A stretch of 64,000 nt of DNA from Oxytricha trifallax (Eukaryota > Ciliophora > Spirotrichea > Sporadotrichida > Oxytrichidae): assembly GCA_000711775.1 (NCBI GenBank), contig ARYC01000133.1:124001-188000 (forward strand). The letters are read 5' to 3'. This document shows, in pieces, positions 35,104 to 47,065 of this stretch (positions within the stretch are counted from its first letter, which is position 1; the number at the start of each line of letters is the position of its first letter). Made by a program: the position numbers and the translations under genes. A model generated the notes under the pieces. The model had not been told where the DNA came from and did not search any database. It was given only the letters and a program-made list of their open reading frames with translations.

Positions 35104-37694
35104 TCACAATTATTGTGCAGATTGTATTTTTTCTTTAATTCTTAAGATGTTGTTAGCTGCTAAGTCAATCTCAAATTTCAAATCTTCAGAAGACTTCAAA
35201 GAATTACCACTCTTCAATTATTTTTCAAGCTGAACCTTTTCCTTATATAAAATTAATTAATTGCTGAAAATATTTTTCCTCAACTAAAGAGGACAGAGTG
35301 TTCTTCAGTCCTTCAATGTTTGGCTTTCTGTCAGGACTTTTACCCTTAGCTCTCTGGCTTGGGATCTAATTGTTTGCATGTTAGCTAGGATTTTGGTTTT
35401 AAGTTCCCGAACTCATCCACGAGATTACTGGTTGTGAGGTTTGGGATACTTGTTATTACGATTGATTATGTAAGCCTCTTGATGATGAATACATCTGCTA
35501 ATCACTATCCAAGCTACTATGACCCTGAGATTGCATATGGGCAGCGCTTGAGTTTTTCAAGATTGATTTTGGAAATACAGTTGTTGAAGTTTCAAATTCA
35601 TTCACACTTCTATTTGGACTTCTACTTCTTTGTGATTGAATTGATGGGCTAAATCCTTGACTTGTTTAGGCCTTCTCTCGGACATATTTAGTTAACCTAT
35701 CAACCATACCATAATAATCTTAATTCTCCTGATTGTGCTAAATTGGCTTATTCTTCATTGCTTAAGGTAAAGCGGCATCGTACTTTTTAAAGTTTTACTA
35801 AGATGACTGTAAATGATGAAATTAAGTTTAGGGAGGCTAGAAAGAAATATTTGTATTGGAGACGTCTTTGAGCAATAGATCATAATTAACATTAGTCAAG
35901 TCTCCAAATTCTTCTCTATGAGTTTCAATCAAAGTTACAAACTTTCTTGCTAAAGCTCTTAAACTCTGTATTTCTCTTTCTTTCTTTTCAATAATTTAAT
36001 ACTACCCTAACTTGACCCCTTCAGATTCATTAAGTTAATCTCTTAATACTTCACATTCATGATTAGCTAAATCTAGAAATTTTTCCTACTAAATTTTAAT
36101 ATTTTAGAGGTTAGTTAGTTCAATTTGCTGAGTATCAATAATGCTTTGTAACTATCTAGTTTGAATGATATTTTGGCATAATTTGTTTTTAGTTTCTTGA
36201 ATTAACATATCAGATTGCTCTCTTTTCATATTAATTTCGTTTGTCTCTTGCTTCAATTAATCGCAAATTATTGTTTGATGTTTTAAATCTCTTTGGAGCT
36301 GTCTATTCATTTGCTCAAGCTCAAAATTTTATTATTCATAATTTATGGGGTTGGTACCAAAAATATTTTTTTTATATAGTAAGGTTCAAGAATTTTAATT
36401 TTTTTATATGACTTATTACAAATTTAAGATTGAACATGGAATTTATATTTGGCAAATTTTAAAAATAATCTAGAAAATGTTTTGTTAAATTATAAAAGTT
36501 TAAATTATGGCGAATAGTTTCTCACCTAATCTCTCCCTTCTCTTTCAAGTTTCCTTATCTTTTCTTAAAGCTGGTCATTTCTCAGTTTCAGTTACTATTC
36601 TGTTTAGTTTTTGAATTGTTGCTAAGAATTTTAGTTTTGCTATATTTCAACTAAAGTTTGATTTTAAATCTCGAATTCTTGTCTTAGATTCATTATCACA
36701 GATTCTCTAGATCTTAATGTTTCTATGAGTTCATCTCTCTCCTTCAAAAGTTAATTTACTTGCTGAATACAATTTGTGAATAAATTTTAATAAATTAAAA
36801 TATTTTATTATATTAGCCCTATCTTAAATATCTTAAGCCATATATTAGTTGCTTTGAGTTGCTTGAACTTCTTCTTATAGCATTTTATTCTTTAGCAATA
36901 ACCCTTAAATTTCTTAATGCATTAGTTACATGACTTACTCGTACTATTGTAGCAATTGACTTTAGATTTGATTGGGAGCTTGCTAAAGAAGGGTTTCTGG
37001 TTAGTTCAATAAATCCAATTAATTTTGAGCAGAATCTGGTGTTGAGACAAGCTGGGTATTAGGTAAAGTTTGAGTTGGAAGCTTATTCATGGGGTTGCTT
37101 AGTTTGAATTGATCTAAACTTAACTGCATTGAATTACTTGGTAAAAATTGATTGTTTGGAGCACCAAGAGTGAAGTTGATCGTCTAAATCTAAGGGTCCT
37201 CAGGGTAAACGTTACCCAAAGTGGGTAGTTAGTTTTGATCGTAAGGTACGAATTTAGAATCGTTAAAGAGGGATGCTAAAGATGAAATTTATTTGAGATA
37301 ATTTTGTATGTTACATTAGTTTAAAGAGTATGAAGCATTCTAGACTTAGTTATTTTTACTGAACCAAATGCTTTATTCTCCAGGGTTTGAATTATAAATG
37401 ACAACATCATTTTTCTTATTAATTTTAGGTTAAGCTGACTTAGAGTCAAATTGGTGCTTCATTAGCTAGTCAATGTCAGTGTAAAAGTTTTGTCTATGCG
37501 AGTCAGTAGTTTAATTAAATAATTCTTCGTTTCTCTTAATGATTTCTTGATCGGACCTTTAATTTGTAAATAAACATATAGCTTACAATAAATTATTCAG
37601 CTACTAATTTTTAAAGTCTCTGAACATCTACTACATGTCTGTTTAATCGCCTAAAAATGATGAATCATTTATTGTTGGGATATTTACCTATCAT
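35104..37694 (-). CDS. Large coiled-coil protein
   Basis: Start ATG 37694 with a tiny first exon: MIG is split by intron 37651-37687 (37 bp, GTAAAT...TTTTAG), then DQTDMQQMFRDFKNQQ follows. A Q/N/P-rich middle (for example LPTLGNVYPEDPQIQT) leads to coiled coils (EIQGLLLKNKMLQEEVQ, NFELEQMNRQLQRDLKHQ type, and ELKTKILANMQTIRSQ). An intron at 36320-36535 is unusually long for this genome (216 bp; GTGAG...TTTTGAG) and keeps the frame. A frame change near 35300 before the last block is unresolved. The C-terminus, KIQSAQQL, ends at TGA 35104-35106. Likely structural; no known domain. Its start is 57 bp from the stop of the upstream membrane-protein gene. Confidence 0.75.
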
Positions 37695-37751
37695 TTTTAT
37701 TAACAGTTTAATTTTAATTAATTATTATTTAAATTATCAAACACACATTAA

Positions 37752-40700
37752 TCATAAATCAATCTTCAACAGCTCATTTAATTCTCTCTTCGTCCTCTCT
37801 CCATATGGAATAAGTAGTACAATGTGATATATTTGTATTATTAAATTTTGCAGCTTCCTAATTAGGATCATAACTCCCAGTATTACCATTATGAAACAGA
37901 ATGTCACAAAAACACTAAATAAAATATCGAAAATTCTAAATAGGTTCTTTGCATAACTTTTTATCTCTTCAATCATCTTGCCTCTTTGATATTAAAGTGC
38001 TTCATCAAGGAATATATCTTTCACTGTCTCAACCTTATTTAAGGAGGAGTCTCTCAAAATAGAAATTAAGTTATTCCTTGTATTGTTTGTATATGTGAAA
38101 GAAATAATACTCTTCTCACTTTCTCTTAAGATCAAATTTAAAATCTCTACTAAACCAAGAGAAGCGATGCCGTTATAGGCATCCAAGCATTTCTGATACT
38201 TAGCTGGATTAATTGTGGAGTACATAGTCTGACAAAAAAGATTCTTTCCCAGAGAGTCGGCTATTGACCTATACTCGGTACTGAGTACTTATTGATTATT
38301 GACAGTCACTTCGCCCATAATAGTACCAAAGAACTATCTTTCTAGAGCATAGCATTTCAAAATTTAAGCTCGAATATTAAGATCGTATTTTTTAGTAACA
38401 GGATTAAAGTCATACTCATCCCACCCTTAAACAGTTTTATTTCTAGATATCATTTCTTTAAGCAGAGTCAATGCAAAAGGATAGCATAGCATTCTGTTAT
38501 CTATGATATTAATATCATTTTACAGATGATCTTCAAATTCAAAGACAAATCGAGTGTACATTGTGTTAACCCCCAGATATATACTAATTACTATAACTAG
38601 AATGATTAAGTATATGACTTTTTTGAGTTTTCTCTTTTTTAAGGATAGCTTAATTTTTTATTGTTTTTCTCTTATGATTCTCTTAAATTCTTTTTCCTCC
38701 TCAGAAAGAGCTTCAATATTTTTTATATAAACAATAAATACAATTAATAAAGTTTATAATTAAACTTTAAAAGTTGAGAGAAAGTTAAAGATTAATAATC
38801 TACATATCTTAATTATCAAGAGAAAAAATTAAGTGAAATTATCTTTATCTTAAACCACTCTTATTTCTAATAGTGTGCTATATTTAGAATTAATTACCAA
38901 ATTTAAAAGTAAGAGATTTCCAAAATAAATTTGATACAATTAAACTCATTTCATAAATTCTAAGAAATAAGAATTAATTACTAAAAATATTTAATTTACT
39001 TCATAAACGTATACTCTTCCTGTAATATTATCACGTTCTTGATAAGTATCTCCTGCGGGTAATTCAGATGATTTGGCATGTGTCATGTCATAAGTAAACG
39101 AGGCATTAGATTTTAGACCTATGTTGCCAGCGTTTGAGTAACCAGATTACTTTAGGACCCTCCAATGGGATACATTTGTATAGTGAGTGTAGTTACTCTG
39201 AGATGAAGAACTTTCACTGTAAGTCTCATCGTCATTTTCATCGCTCGAAGTATCTCCAGAACTTTTGTTTGTTGAGGAGTTCATCTCAATCACAATAGAT
39301 CAAATGAAATAGTTAAATTTTAACAATTAACCAACTCATAGAATGCTAGTTTGTATGGTAGACTCATCTATACTTGCTACTGAGGCGGTATTGATATCCT
39401 AAGAAGCCATATTATAGCTTTAAGATTGAACGCCCATTCTCCCTCTGCTCCTAGCTGATTTTTGTCTACCTATACTCCTCTACTGCCCATTACTCCTAGC
39501 TTGGCTTCTGCTATAGTTTCTAGTATTTTGATCTTCATCTAGTTCCTCATCCAAAAGCCCAGAACCCTCATCTTCTTCAACAATTCTTGGGTATCTATCA
39601 TCTGGCCCTTCAACATGAATTTTATGTTCTTCATAGTCGTTTCTTCTAAATCTGCCACTTCTTCTAGCACCATGCCTCATAAAATAAAACAGTATTATCA
39701 AATATTAAGCTCTTCTTCTTTCTTTCTTGTTCTAAAACGTGTTTTGGGATCTTTGGATTAATTTTCATCAATTGCTTGTTTTCTTTTCTGGCTTCTGGTT
39801 TTTTCATGATTGCTCCAGTTGGCTTATCATTCAAGTTCTAGCCTTACTTCTTTCCAATATAGTTAAAGAGCTAATTGCAAGATTTAATTTGTTAGTTTGT
39901 TGGTTTAATAAAAACAGGATTTTAATATATAATATTCTGAAGTCAAATTTTTATTTATTTAGATATGAGTATAATTTAATTAACCACATTATCTATGGTA
40001 ATTAATTTATAGTCTTAGCAACATTTAATTTCATTTTCTACAAACTTATAAGTCAATTTGTTAATCGAGTGCAATATATAGTAAGCCAGTCTCTCATAGT
40101 GTACTAGTAGAGGATAGACAATTGGTATAATCAAGAAGTTAACAAAAATTGAAATGATACCTATGATCAACGAGATCAACATGAAAGTGTATGATTAGTC
40201 TTCAATCTTATTTTGAGATATTTCATTCAATTTTATCAATCCTTAAGGGATGGTTTCATGGCCATTGTGTATCATGAAGTATAGATCTTGCTGTAGCTCA
40301 GACAAGGAAGTGTATTTTCCTATTTAATTGTTGAAATCAAAGGAGAGGAAAGGTATCATCACACCCTTAAGACTTTCCATTTTCAATTTACTAAATTGCA
40401 ATGATTTACTTGAGAAGATATTCAGAGCACTTGATATGGATTGTGTTATATTAATAGATGAAAGTTAAAGTTAATATATTAAGATTATAAAAGTATGAAT
40501 CAATCTTACCCAGAAATACTCTTTATAGTAAAATCACTTTGAACATCCTTAGTAAGGACAATAACATCATCAAGTGATAACGAGCTCTTATATTTAGTGT
40601 AGATGCTCTGCTGTAAATTAATATATAAATTATAAAATTGTTAAAGATCTAAGCATTTGATGAGATTTGATCCATATAGTAGCTAAACCTGTCAGGTATT

Positions 40701-43700
40701 ATTTCATTAGTATTATTCTCAAATCCGTTTGCTATATTAACACAAGTTCTGATATATCTACTAGTAGCTGGTACTCTATTTGTTATTTCAAAAAGTATGT
40801 CTAATACTTAAATCCTTTCCATGTATGAATTATTCTAAGTAGCACAAAGAGCATAGTTTAAAGAAAAAACTGCTAGCAAAAATAGAAAGAAGCCTATTGT
40901 GATTTTTCTTAGCACAGATATTTTTGAGGACTATTTCAAGTCCTAAACTTGAGTTTTGAATTCCTTGAATTTAGAAGTTCTTAGTTCATCATTATTTACT
41001 GAAGAGACTGTAGTACCGGTATATTGTGAATAAGAAGGGTCGTCAGTTTTATCTACAGGAATTGTAATTGGGGCTTCACTAAGCTAAAATGATAGAATTT
41101 CAATTGTAAAGAGTAAAATTTCATGAGTATTTGTTTAGCTTAGTCTATATTCATGCTTCTTCATTGAGACAAAAATATTGTATTTTCTCATTCTTCCGGT
41201 TAGCTCATGAAATTCCTTAGCCAAATATTTATCACCTTTAAAAATTGTAGTGTCAAAGGTGAAGTTCATTCCTTTTGGTAAATCAAATTCATATTCAGGT
41301 CCTAAAATATTAGGGGAAAATTAATCTATCGAAGTCAATGAATTGTTATCGAGAATTGAAGTTTGACCTTTAGACTTAGAAATGATGCTTGGAGGTATGC
41401 CCAAATTTTTCATGCAATTATGACTCATACCAAATATCTAGCCTTTTTAATCACATAAAACATAATGAGCATCTTTTGCCTTGATATACTAGTTTCCTTC
41501 AGAGTTATTAGGGACTTTTAGAGGAAGTTTAAAGAATGACACAAACATGAGGCCCAGTTTCAAATCAACAAGAGGCTTGATGTAAGCCAAAGTCATCTAT
41601 ATAAATCTCATTTTATTCTCAATCAATAAGAATTAAGTTTTATCTATAAAGTTTGAATGACCTTTCTTTAAGAAGTTTTGAATAAAGTCATCATGAACTT
41701 CTGCAAAAAGCCTTGGCATAACTTTGTTGATCTTATATCCTAGAATCTCATTAGGCATATATCCAAAAATAATTTCCACACCTCTATTTGCTCTAATCAT
41801 TCTTCCAAGATCTTTAACATCTCCTGATACTATAATCATGGCATAGTTATCGCTGTCAAAAAATTTTGGAGTTAATTCTCTTATCTACTCAAGCTTATTA
41901 GTTTTTTTAAGCTAATTAAGATTATTGATTATATCATTAAACCTAAACTCATCTCTAAGTATGTATCTGTAAATCAAAGCGTAATTCTAAATGACATCCA
42001 CATTTTAGGGATTGTATATGCAGAGTTAGTTATATATTGACTTAATAAGGATTATGTTCTTTGATATTTTTAGCACTAACGAATGAAGTTTCTCAACGTT
42101 ATAATCATTTTAAGCTTGAGTTAACTCATTCCAAAAACCTTCACAAATTGAGCACAACTCTATAATTTTTTCTTCAAACTAGACTCTTTTAGATTCAAAT
42201 TTCAAACAAGTTGTTATGTCCATAGAAAAAGGAGAGGCCTCAGATTGAATCATCTCTTCTTAAATTTTAGTTTTTAAATGGTAAATGTTTATTTTTCCTT
42301 TAAAAGAGTTGCATGAATGTGAATTCTCTAATTAAACAAACAGTGCTTTGTATGAGCTGCTTAAAAATGCATGATTAAAGAATGACTTTTACAATTTAAG
42401 GCCCACAGATTTGGGATATACTAGGAGAAATCTATCTATACAGTCTGATATTTCAGCTAAAAATATTTCAATTTTTGTCTCATAGGAAATTTTAATTGGA
42501 ATCTTCTTTTTGAACATGTAATCTAGACTTGAAAAAGAAGTAGATTATCTCATAGTGAGTCTTCTACTTCCTATAGAAGAAAATTTCTTATCATATTCTG
42601 GTTCATATTTCTTACAAATACATTCCTCAGTCTTGCAACTCTCCATATGTTTGCTTATAATAGTAAAAATTGATGGAGTAGATGAATGATCCTTTCCTTT
42701 CTCAGGGTTTCTAAGTTTTTCTAGCTATAAAAATAGAAGACTAATGTACAATTCCATATCAGTCTCGCTCTTGAAGGCATGTGGCTAACGGTTATCTCTA
42801 GAGAGGATCAATTTATTTCTTCTTGCTTGATTTGTTATCAAAATTCCACTGAAAATCACACAAAAGATACCAAGAATTGGTAGATGCTCAAATAGAATTT
42901 CTTCAACGAGTAAGTCTTCCAGAACGATTAAACAATTCAGAATCAATATGACAGATAAAAAGGAAAGATCCATCCAATTTACAAGCTTGTTGTAAGCTCT
43001 AGGGAGTTCTGTCACAAGCATAAATTGATAAAATACTACAAAGAGTGCTAAAATTCTCAAAGCCATTCTATATCTCTCATCCAATATATCATAGTGGTAA
43101 AAATAATATATATTAATAAATTGAATTAATGGTAAACATAAATTAATTTCCAAACTGTATTAATAACTCTAGGTTTTGAGTTCCAAGTAGCTTGAGGAAT
43201 ATGAACGTTAGGAAATTAAGAATTGATAAACATATTTGTAAAGATAGTAATTGCAATACAAAATATTAATTTACAAACTTAAAAATGAAAAATAAAAACA
43301 ATATAAATTATTAATGAAATATTGTGCTTAAGACAGAAAATATCAAAGCCGAGGAATGTTTATTATCAAGGCAAGTGAAAAAATATTTTGGGTTACTATT
43401 TATACTATAGCATCTGACAACTTCTGCAAATATTGTTTAATAAATAAAAAGAATATTCTAAAACTTATTGTTAGTGAAGGGATGAGCAGCACAAAATTAA
43501 CTATTATAAATAGCTATCCAAACCCTTTGAAAATATTCTCAATAATGATGTTCCCTCTTCTCATTATTGAGTCATTTTTTACCACTATTATAGTAGCTCC
43601 AGCCAAAAAAGTGGACACTAAAATGTAAATTGAGCCAAGCGCATATATTATAAGAAGCTTTTAATCTAAGGGAATTTTCTGATGAAATATCTCTCTGAAG

Positions 43701-44028
43701 AATCCAGCTTTTATATTATTATTAGAGTTTTTTGTGAAGGGTATATCGTGTAGAAGCATATACAAAACAAGAGAAAAATCCACCACAAGTAATAGATAGA
43801 TGTAATATGGTGCTAAAGTCAACCTTTTCATCATTTCATAGCTGCAAACTGCAAGGTAATCACTTACTTGCTCTATAATTATTTGTTTTTAGGGGCATTT
43901 ATTTTTATTGATATTTTAAAGTGTTTAGAGAGTAAAAAATTAGTTTTAGTAAACCCCTATGTTTTAATTTCATTCATCATTTTTGAAAATATTGAGAATA
44001 CTTACTTTTCTTCTGCATTTTTATTTAA
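37752..44028 (-). CDS. Multipass membrane protein with PAS domain (ciliate TmcB-like type)
   Basis: Start ATG 44028 with a 13-bp first exon (MQKK), intron 43873-44015 (143 bp), then VSDYLAVCSYEMMKRLTL in frame. About 1,700 residues; stop TGA 37752-37754. Order: several N-terminal transmembrane helices (43,400-43,850 and 42,800-43,100), a cytoplasmic linker with a Cys-rich bit, a PAS domain (41,600-41,830) with GRMIRANRGVEIIFGYMPNE and ILGYKINKVMP, a second PAS-like segment (KDAHYVLCDQKGQIFGMS), further membrane helices near 40,900 and 40,150, an acidic/Ser-rich stretch (39,500-39,700), and two more helices near the C-terminus (VIYLIILVIVISIYLGV and ILFSVFVTFCFIMVILGV). This arrangement is typical of the large PAS-containing membrane proteins expanded in ciliates; they may be sensors, but their function is unproven. 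Several frame breaks (for example 43190-43330, 40450-40660, 39710-40010) need introns or IES not all resolved here. Confidence 0.8.
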
Positions 44029-44475
44029 ATATTATTATTACTTAAGACAGTCTAATACTTATCACAATATCTTATTGCTAAAATATAATGGATATTGCTA
44101 TTATTAATTTTTTTAAATATGTTTTTAATAATAAATGTAGATAGTAAATCATTTAAAATAATTGAAATTTTTTTTTAACTAAAAATTCCAAGTTAATTTC
44201 AACCAAAAAAATTAAACTATCAAAAGTCGTTTAAATACAATAATATCCTAATTTTACATATATCAATTTATCTTGGACAAAATGAGATAATACTTTCTTA
44301 CGACATGATATACTGTTATTAATTTAAAATCCAATTCTCAAAATTAATTATATGTGATAAATGTTTAAATGTATATAGGACAAAGAAGGGAAATTATTAT
44401 TAAGGTAAAAAATATATTTATAATCTATAATAAACCCCATTTAAAAAAAATAACTATCTTATTTCCATAAATAAC
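44029..44475. promoter_or_regulatory. Divergent intergenic region
   Basis: AT-rich 447 bp between the start codons of the minus-strand membrane-protein gene and the plus-strand gene at 44476. It must hold both promoters if both genes are expressed; no motif is recognised. Confidence 0.35.
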
Positions 44476-47025
44476 ATGCAAAAAACTTCTACAAACTATT
44501 TCAGAGATAAAAATAGATATATCACCTAGCCATAATCTCCAGATAAAAATGCCATTAAAAGTGATATATATTTTAGTCAAAATAATTTAAAACCATAGTA
44601 AAACTAATAGTCATCCATGAACATTGGGGATGTATAAAACTTTCATATTTAAATTAAGAAAATATAGACTAATAAACTCAAGAGTTTATAATAATTAAGG
44701 GAGCAGCACTCTGCTAGATAAAAATATAGGGAAAAGAATATAAATAATAGTTGTTACAATATAAATGTAGAAGGAGGCGAAGTTTTTAATTAGCAATCAA
44801 AATTAGCTTCAAAATATTAAAATTTGAACTAGTCAGTCTACCAAATGCAATATATTGCAAATTATTTTTATTAACAAATTGTAAAGTAATTTAAATATGC
44901 AATCCCATAATAACCATACATTTATGTCAAATTAACCTTCAGAAATTAGACCTTCGACATGATAGTTTTAGCAACCTCATAAATCTTAATCTATGAAATT
45001 TGTACCTTAATTCGATGACTATTTTAAAAATAGCATTTTTAACAAAGTGTTTGTAAGCGAAAATGAAAATAATTCGATAAAAAAGATTAAGTAAAAAAGT
45101 ATGACAAATCAGCTTCACAAAAGACATTGCTCTGATAATGATCTTAAAGCATCATAAGTACATGATTTAAGCAGTTCAAATATTTAACAGTCTAAAAATG
45201 TAAGTTCCGAACAACTTATATTAATTTTAACCCATTAATTAAAACAAATAAATTCTTTCTTTCAATTTTTAACTAAAAATACTTAACAACATAACTAATA
45301 GATATTTGACTCTGGGACGATTTATAGCTCAAAGATACTAAGAATACCTGTATTTGGAGTAAAAGATCATAAGATTATCCAAGTCAATAGCCATAAATAA
45401 AAAATTAGTGAAAAATTAAGCTCCATCTAGAAGCAAGCTTTATTGGTAGAAAAAGTTCAAAGCAAGTATTTCAATTCATTTTAAAATGTAAAACATAGAT
45501 TGGTTGCTTAGTAGAAAGATAAGTCACAACTTAAATTGAATTAAAAAGAATCTCATATAAATGTCAATTTAATATAGCAGAATGATCAATCAAAATTCAA
45601 CTATAATCCCAATTAGGTCAAAGTTCGACATATACAAAGTTAAGCTTAATCTTAAAGAAACTCCCAAGTGACTTAAAAATATCACAGAGGAGGTTCTTTA
45701 ATATCTTCAAACAGCTCAGCAAATAACCCTATGATAATCCATAATCTCAAACCAAATTAGTCATGCTATCAATCCCCAAGATAAAAATAGCTTATATATC
45801 ATAAAAATCGATATCTGGCATCTTAAAGTAATATGAGTTTAGTGTAAAAAGCAGATTTTGGATGTGATACTTCTCAAGTTAATTTCTATTAGGAAAATAG
45901 TAATGATGACTATAGATTGAATTCAACAAGGCTTATACCTACCAGATCCTTACTCAAAAAGTAAAAAGATGGATTGAGTGGTCCTTAAATTTCTAATATG
46001 GTATATCCAAATGGCAGATACAAGCTTGAGGAAACTATAAAATCAGTTATCAATAATTCCTAACTTCAAATTTCTTCTCCAAAAACTTTAAACGTTGGAA
46101 CTTCCCCAATGATACATTAGTTTTAGGTTTAAGTCAAACTTAAAAAATACCTTGATAAATAGAAAAATAGACAGTAGTTTAGCGTTCTAAAAACTTAGCA
46201 CAAGTAATTTGATTCGCTGTGCATTGATACAAAGCAAGAGAAGTTGTTAAATCTTAAGAATTAAGAAAGTCAAGCTCTAAAATAGCTAGTACCTTTGAAT
46301 AGTAAACTCTAAACTTTTATAAACCGAAGATAGTCTTAGCAGTTACATCACGATAGACAACAATCTATTTTAACAGATATTCCAGTTATCATAAACGAGA
46401 ATACAGAAAAAATTATGAGCCAATTCGGAAAAGAAGATCAACAGGACTCATAGAAACAGAAAGAGCTTAATTTAAATAGTACTGGATCAGTCATCGTAGG
46501 TCAAGATTAAAGAAGAGTCACGCCTGTTATGAGTAAACATTCCTAGAGACCTAAATTTGAATAATTATTGAGCAAAATTGATGAGAAATTATTCAGGGAT
46601 TTTATGTTTATCAGTTATAAACAAACATTTACAGATTTTAATGAATCTCCCCTTAAATATATTTATGATGGTTTAAATTCAGGCTTTATTAATGGAGAGC
46701 CAGGAACTAAAGGAACTTATGATTTCTTTAATATTGGTTAAGACACTCCAGACTCTCAATTTACTATGGCATTAGAGAGCTTTTAAAGTGGAGGTCTTAA
46801 AAGAAGGCAATTTAATGCTCTTGGTTCAAATTCAAAGAAAAATTACATTTCAAATTTCAACAATGTATTGCCAAATAATAATAAAGTATATTTATGTATT
46901 AATACATAAATTTATAAATATAATACTAAAGCCTATATTTTCAGATAGAACCACATTTAATTAGTGATTGTTTTAAATATAATGATTTACCTTATACGTC
47001 ATTCTCTAATTTTTCAATTACTTGA
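44476..47025 (+). CDS. Hypothetical Q/N/S-rich protein
   Basis: Start ATG 44476 (MQKTSTNYFRDKNRYITQPQ), stop TGA 47023-47025. The N-terminal exon runs to about 44880; 44880-45310 contains at least one intron or IES not resolved. From FDSGTIYSSKILRIPV near 45308 the frame is continuous for over 1.5 kb. The product is low-complexity and basic (many Q encoded by TAA/TAG) with a more folded segment near the end (LFRDFMFISYKQTFTDFNE). A last intron, 46886-46944 (59 bp, GTATATTT...TTTCAG), joins NNNK to IEPHLISDCFK in frame. No domain recognised. Confidence 0.65.
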
Positions 47026-47065
47026 TTAAATGTATAATTAATAAATAATACTTAATTTTATAACT

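Noticed and set aside
43356..43628. Plus-strand 90-codon ORF MFIIKASEKIFW...
   Set aside because: It is the antisense of the N-terminal membrane helices of the minus-strand PAS membrane protein, which continue in frame on both sides.
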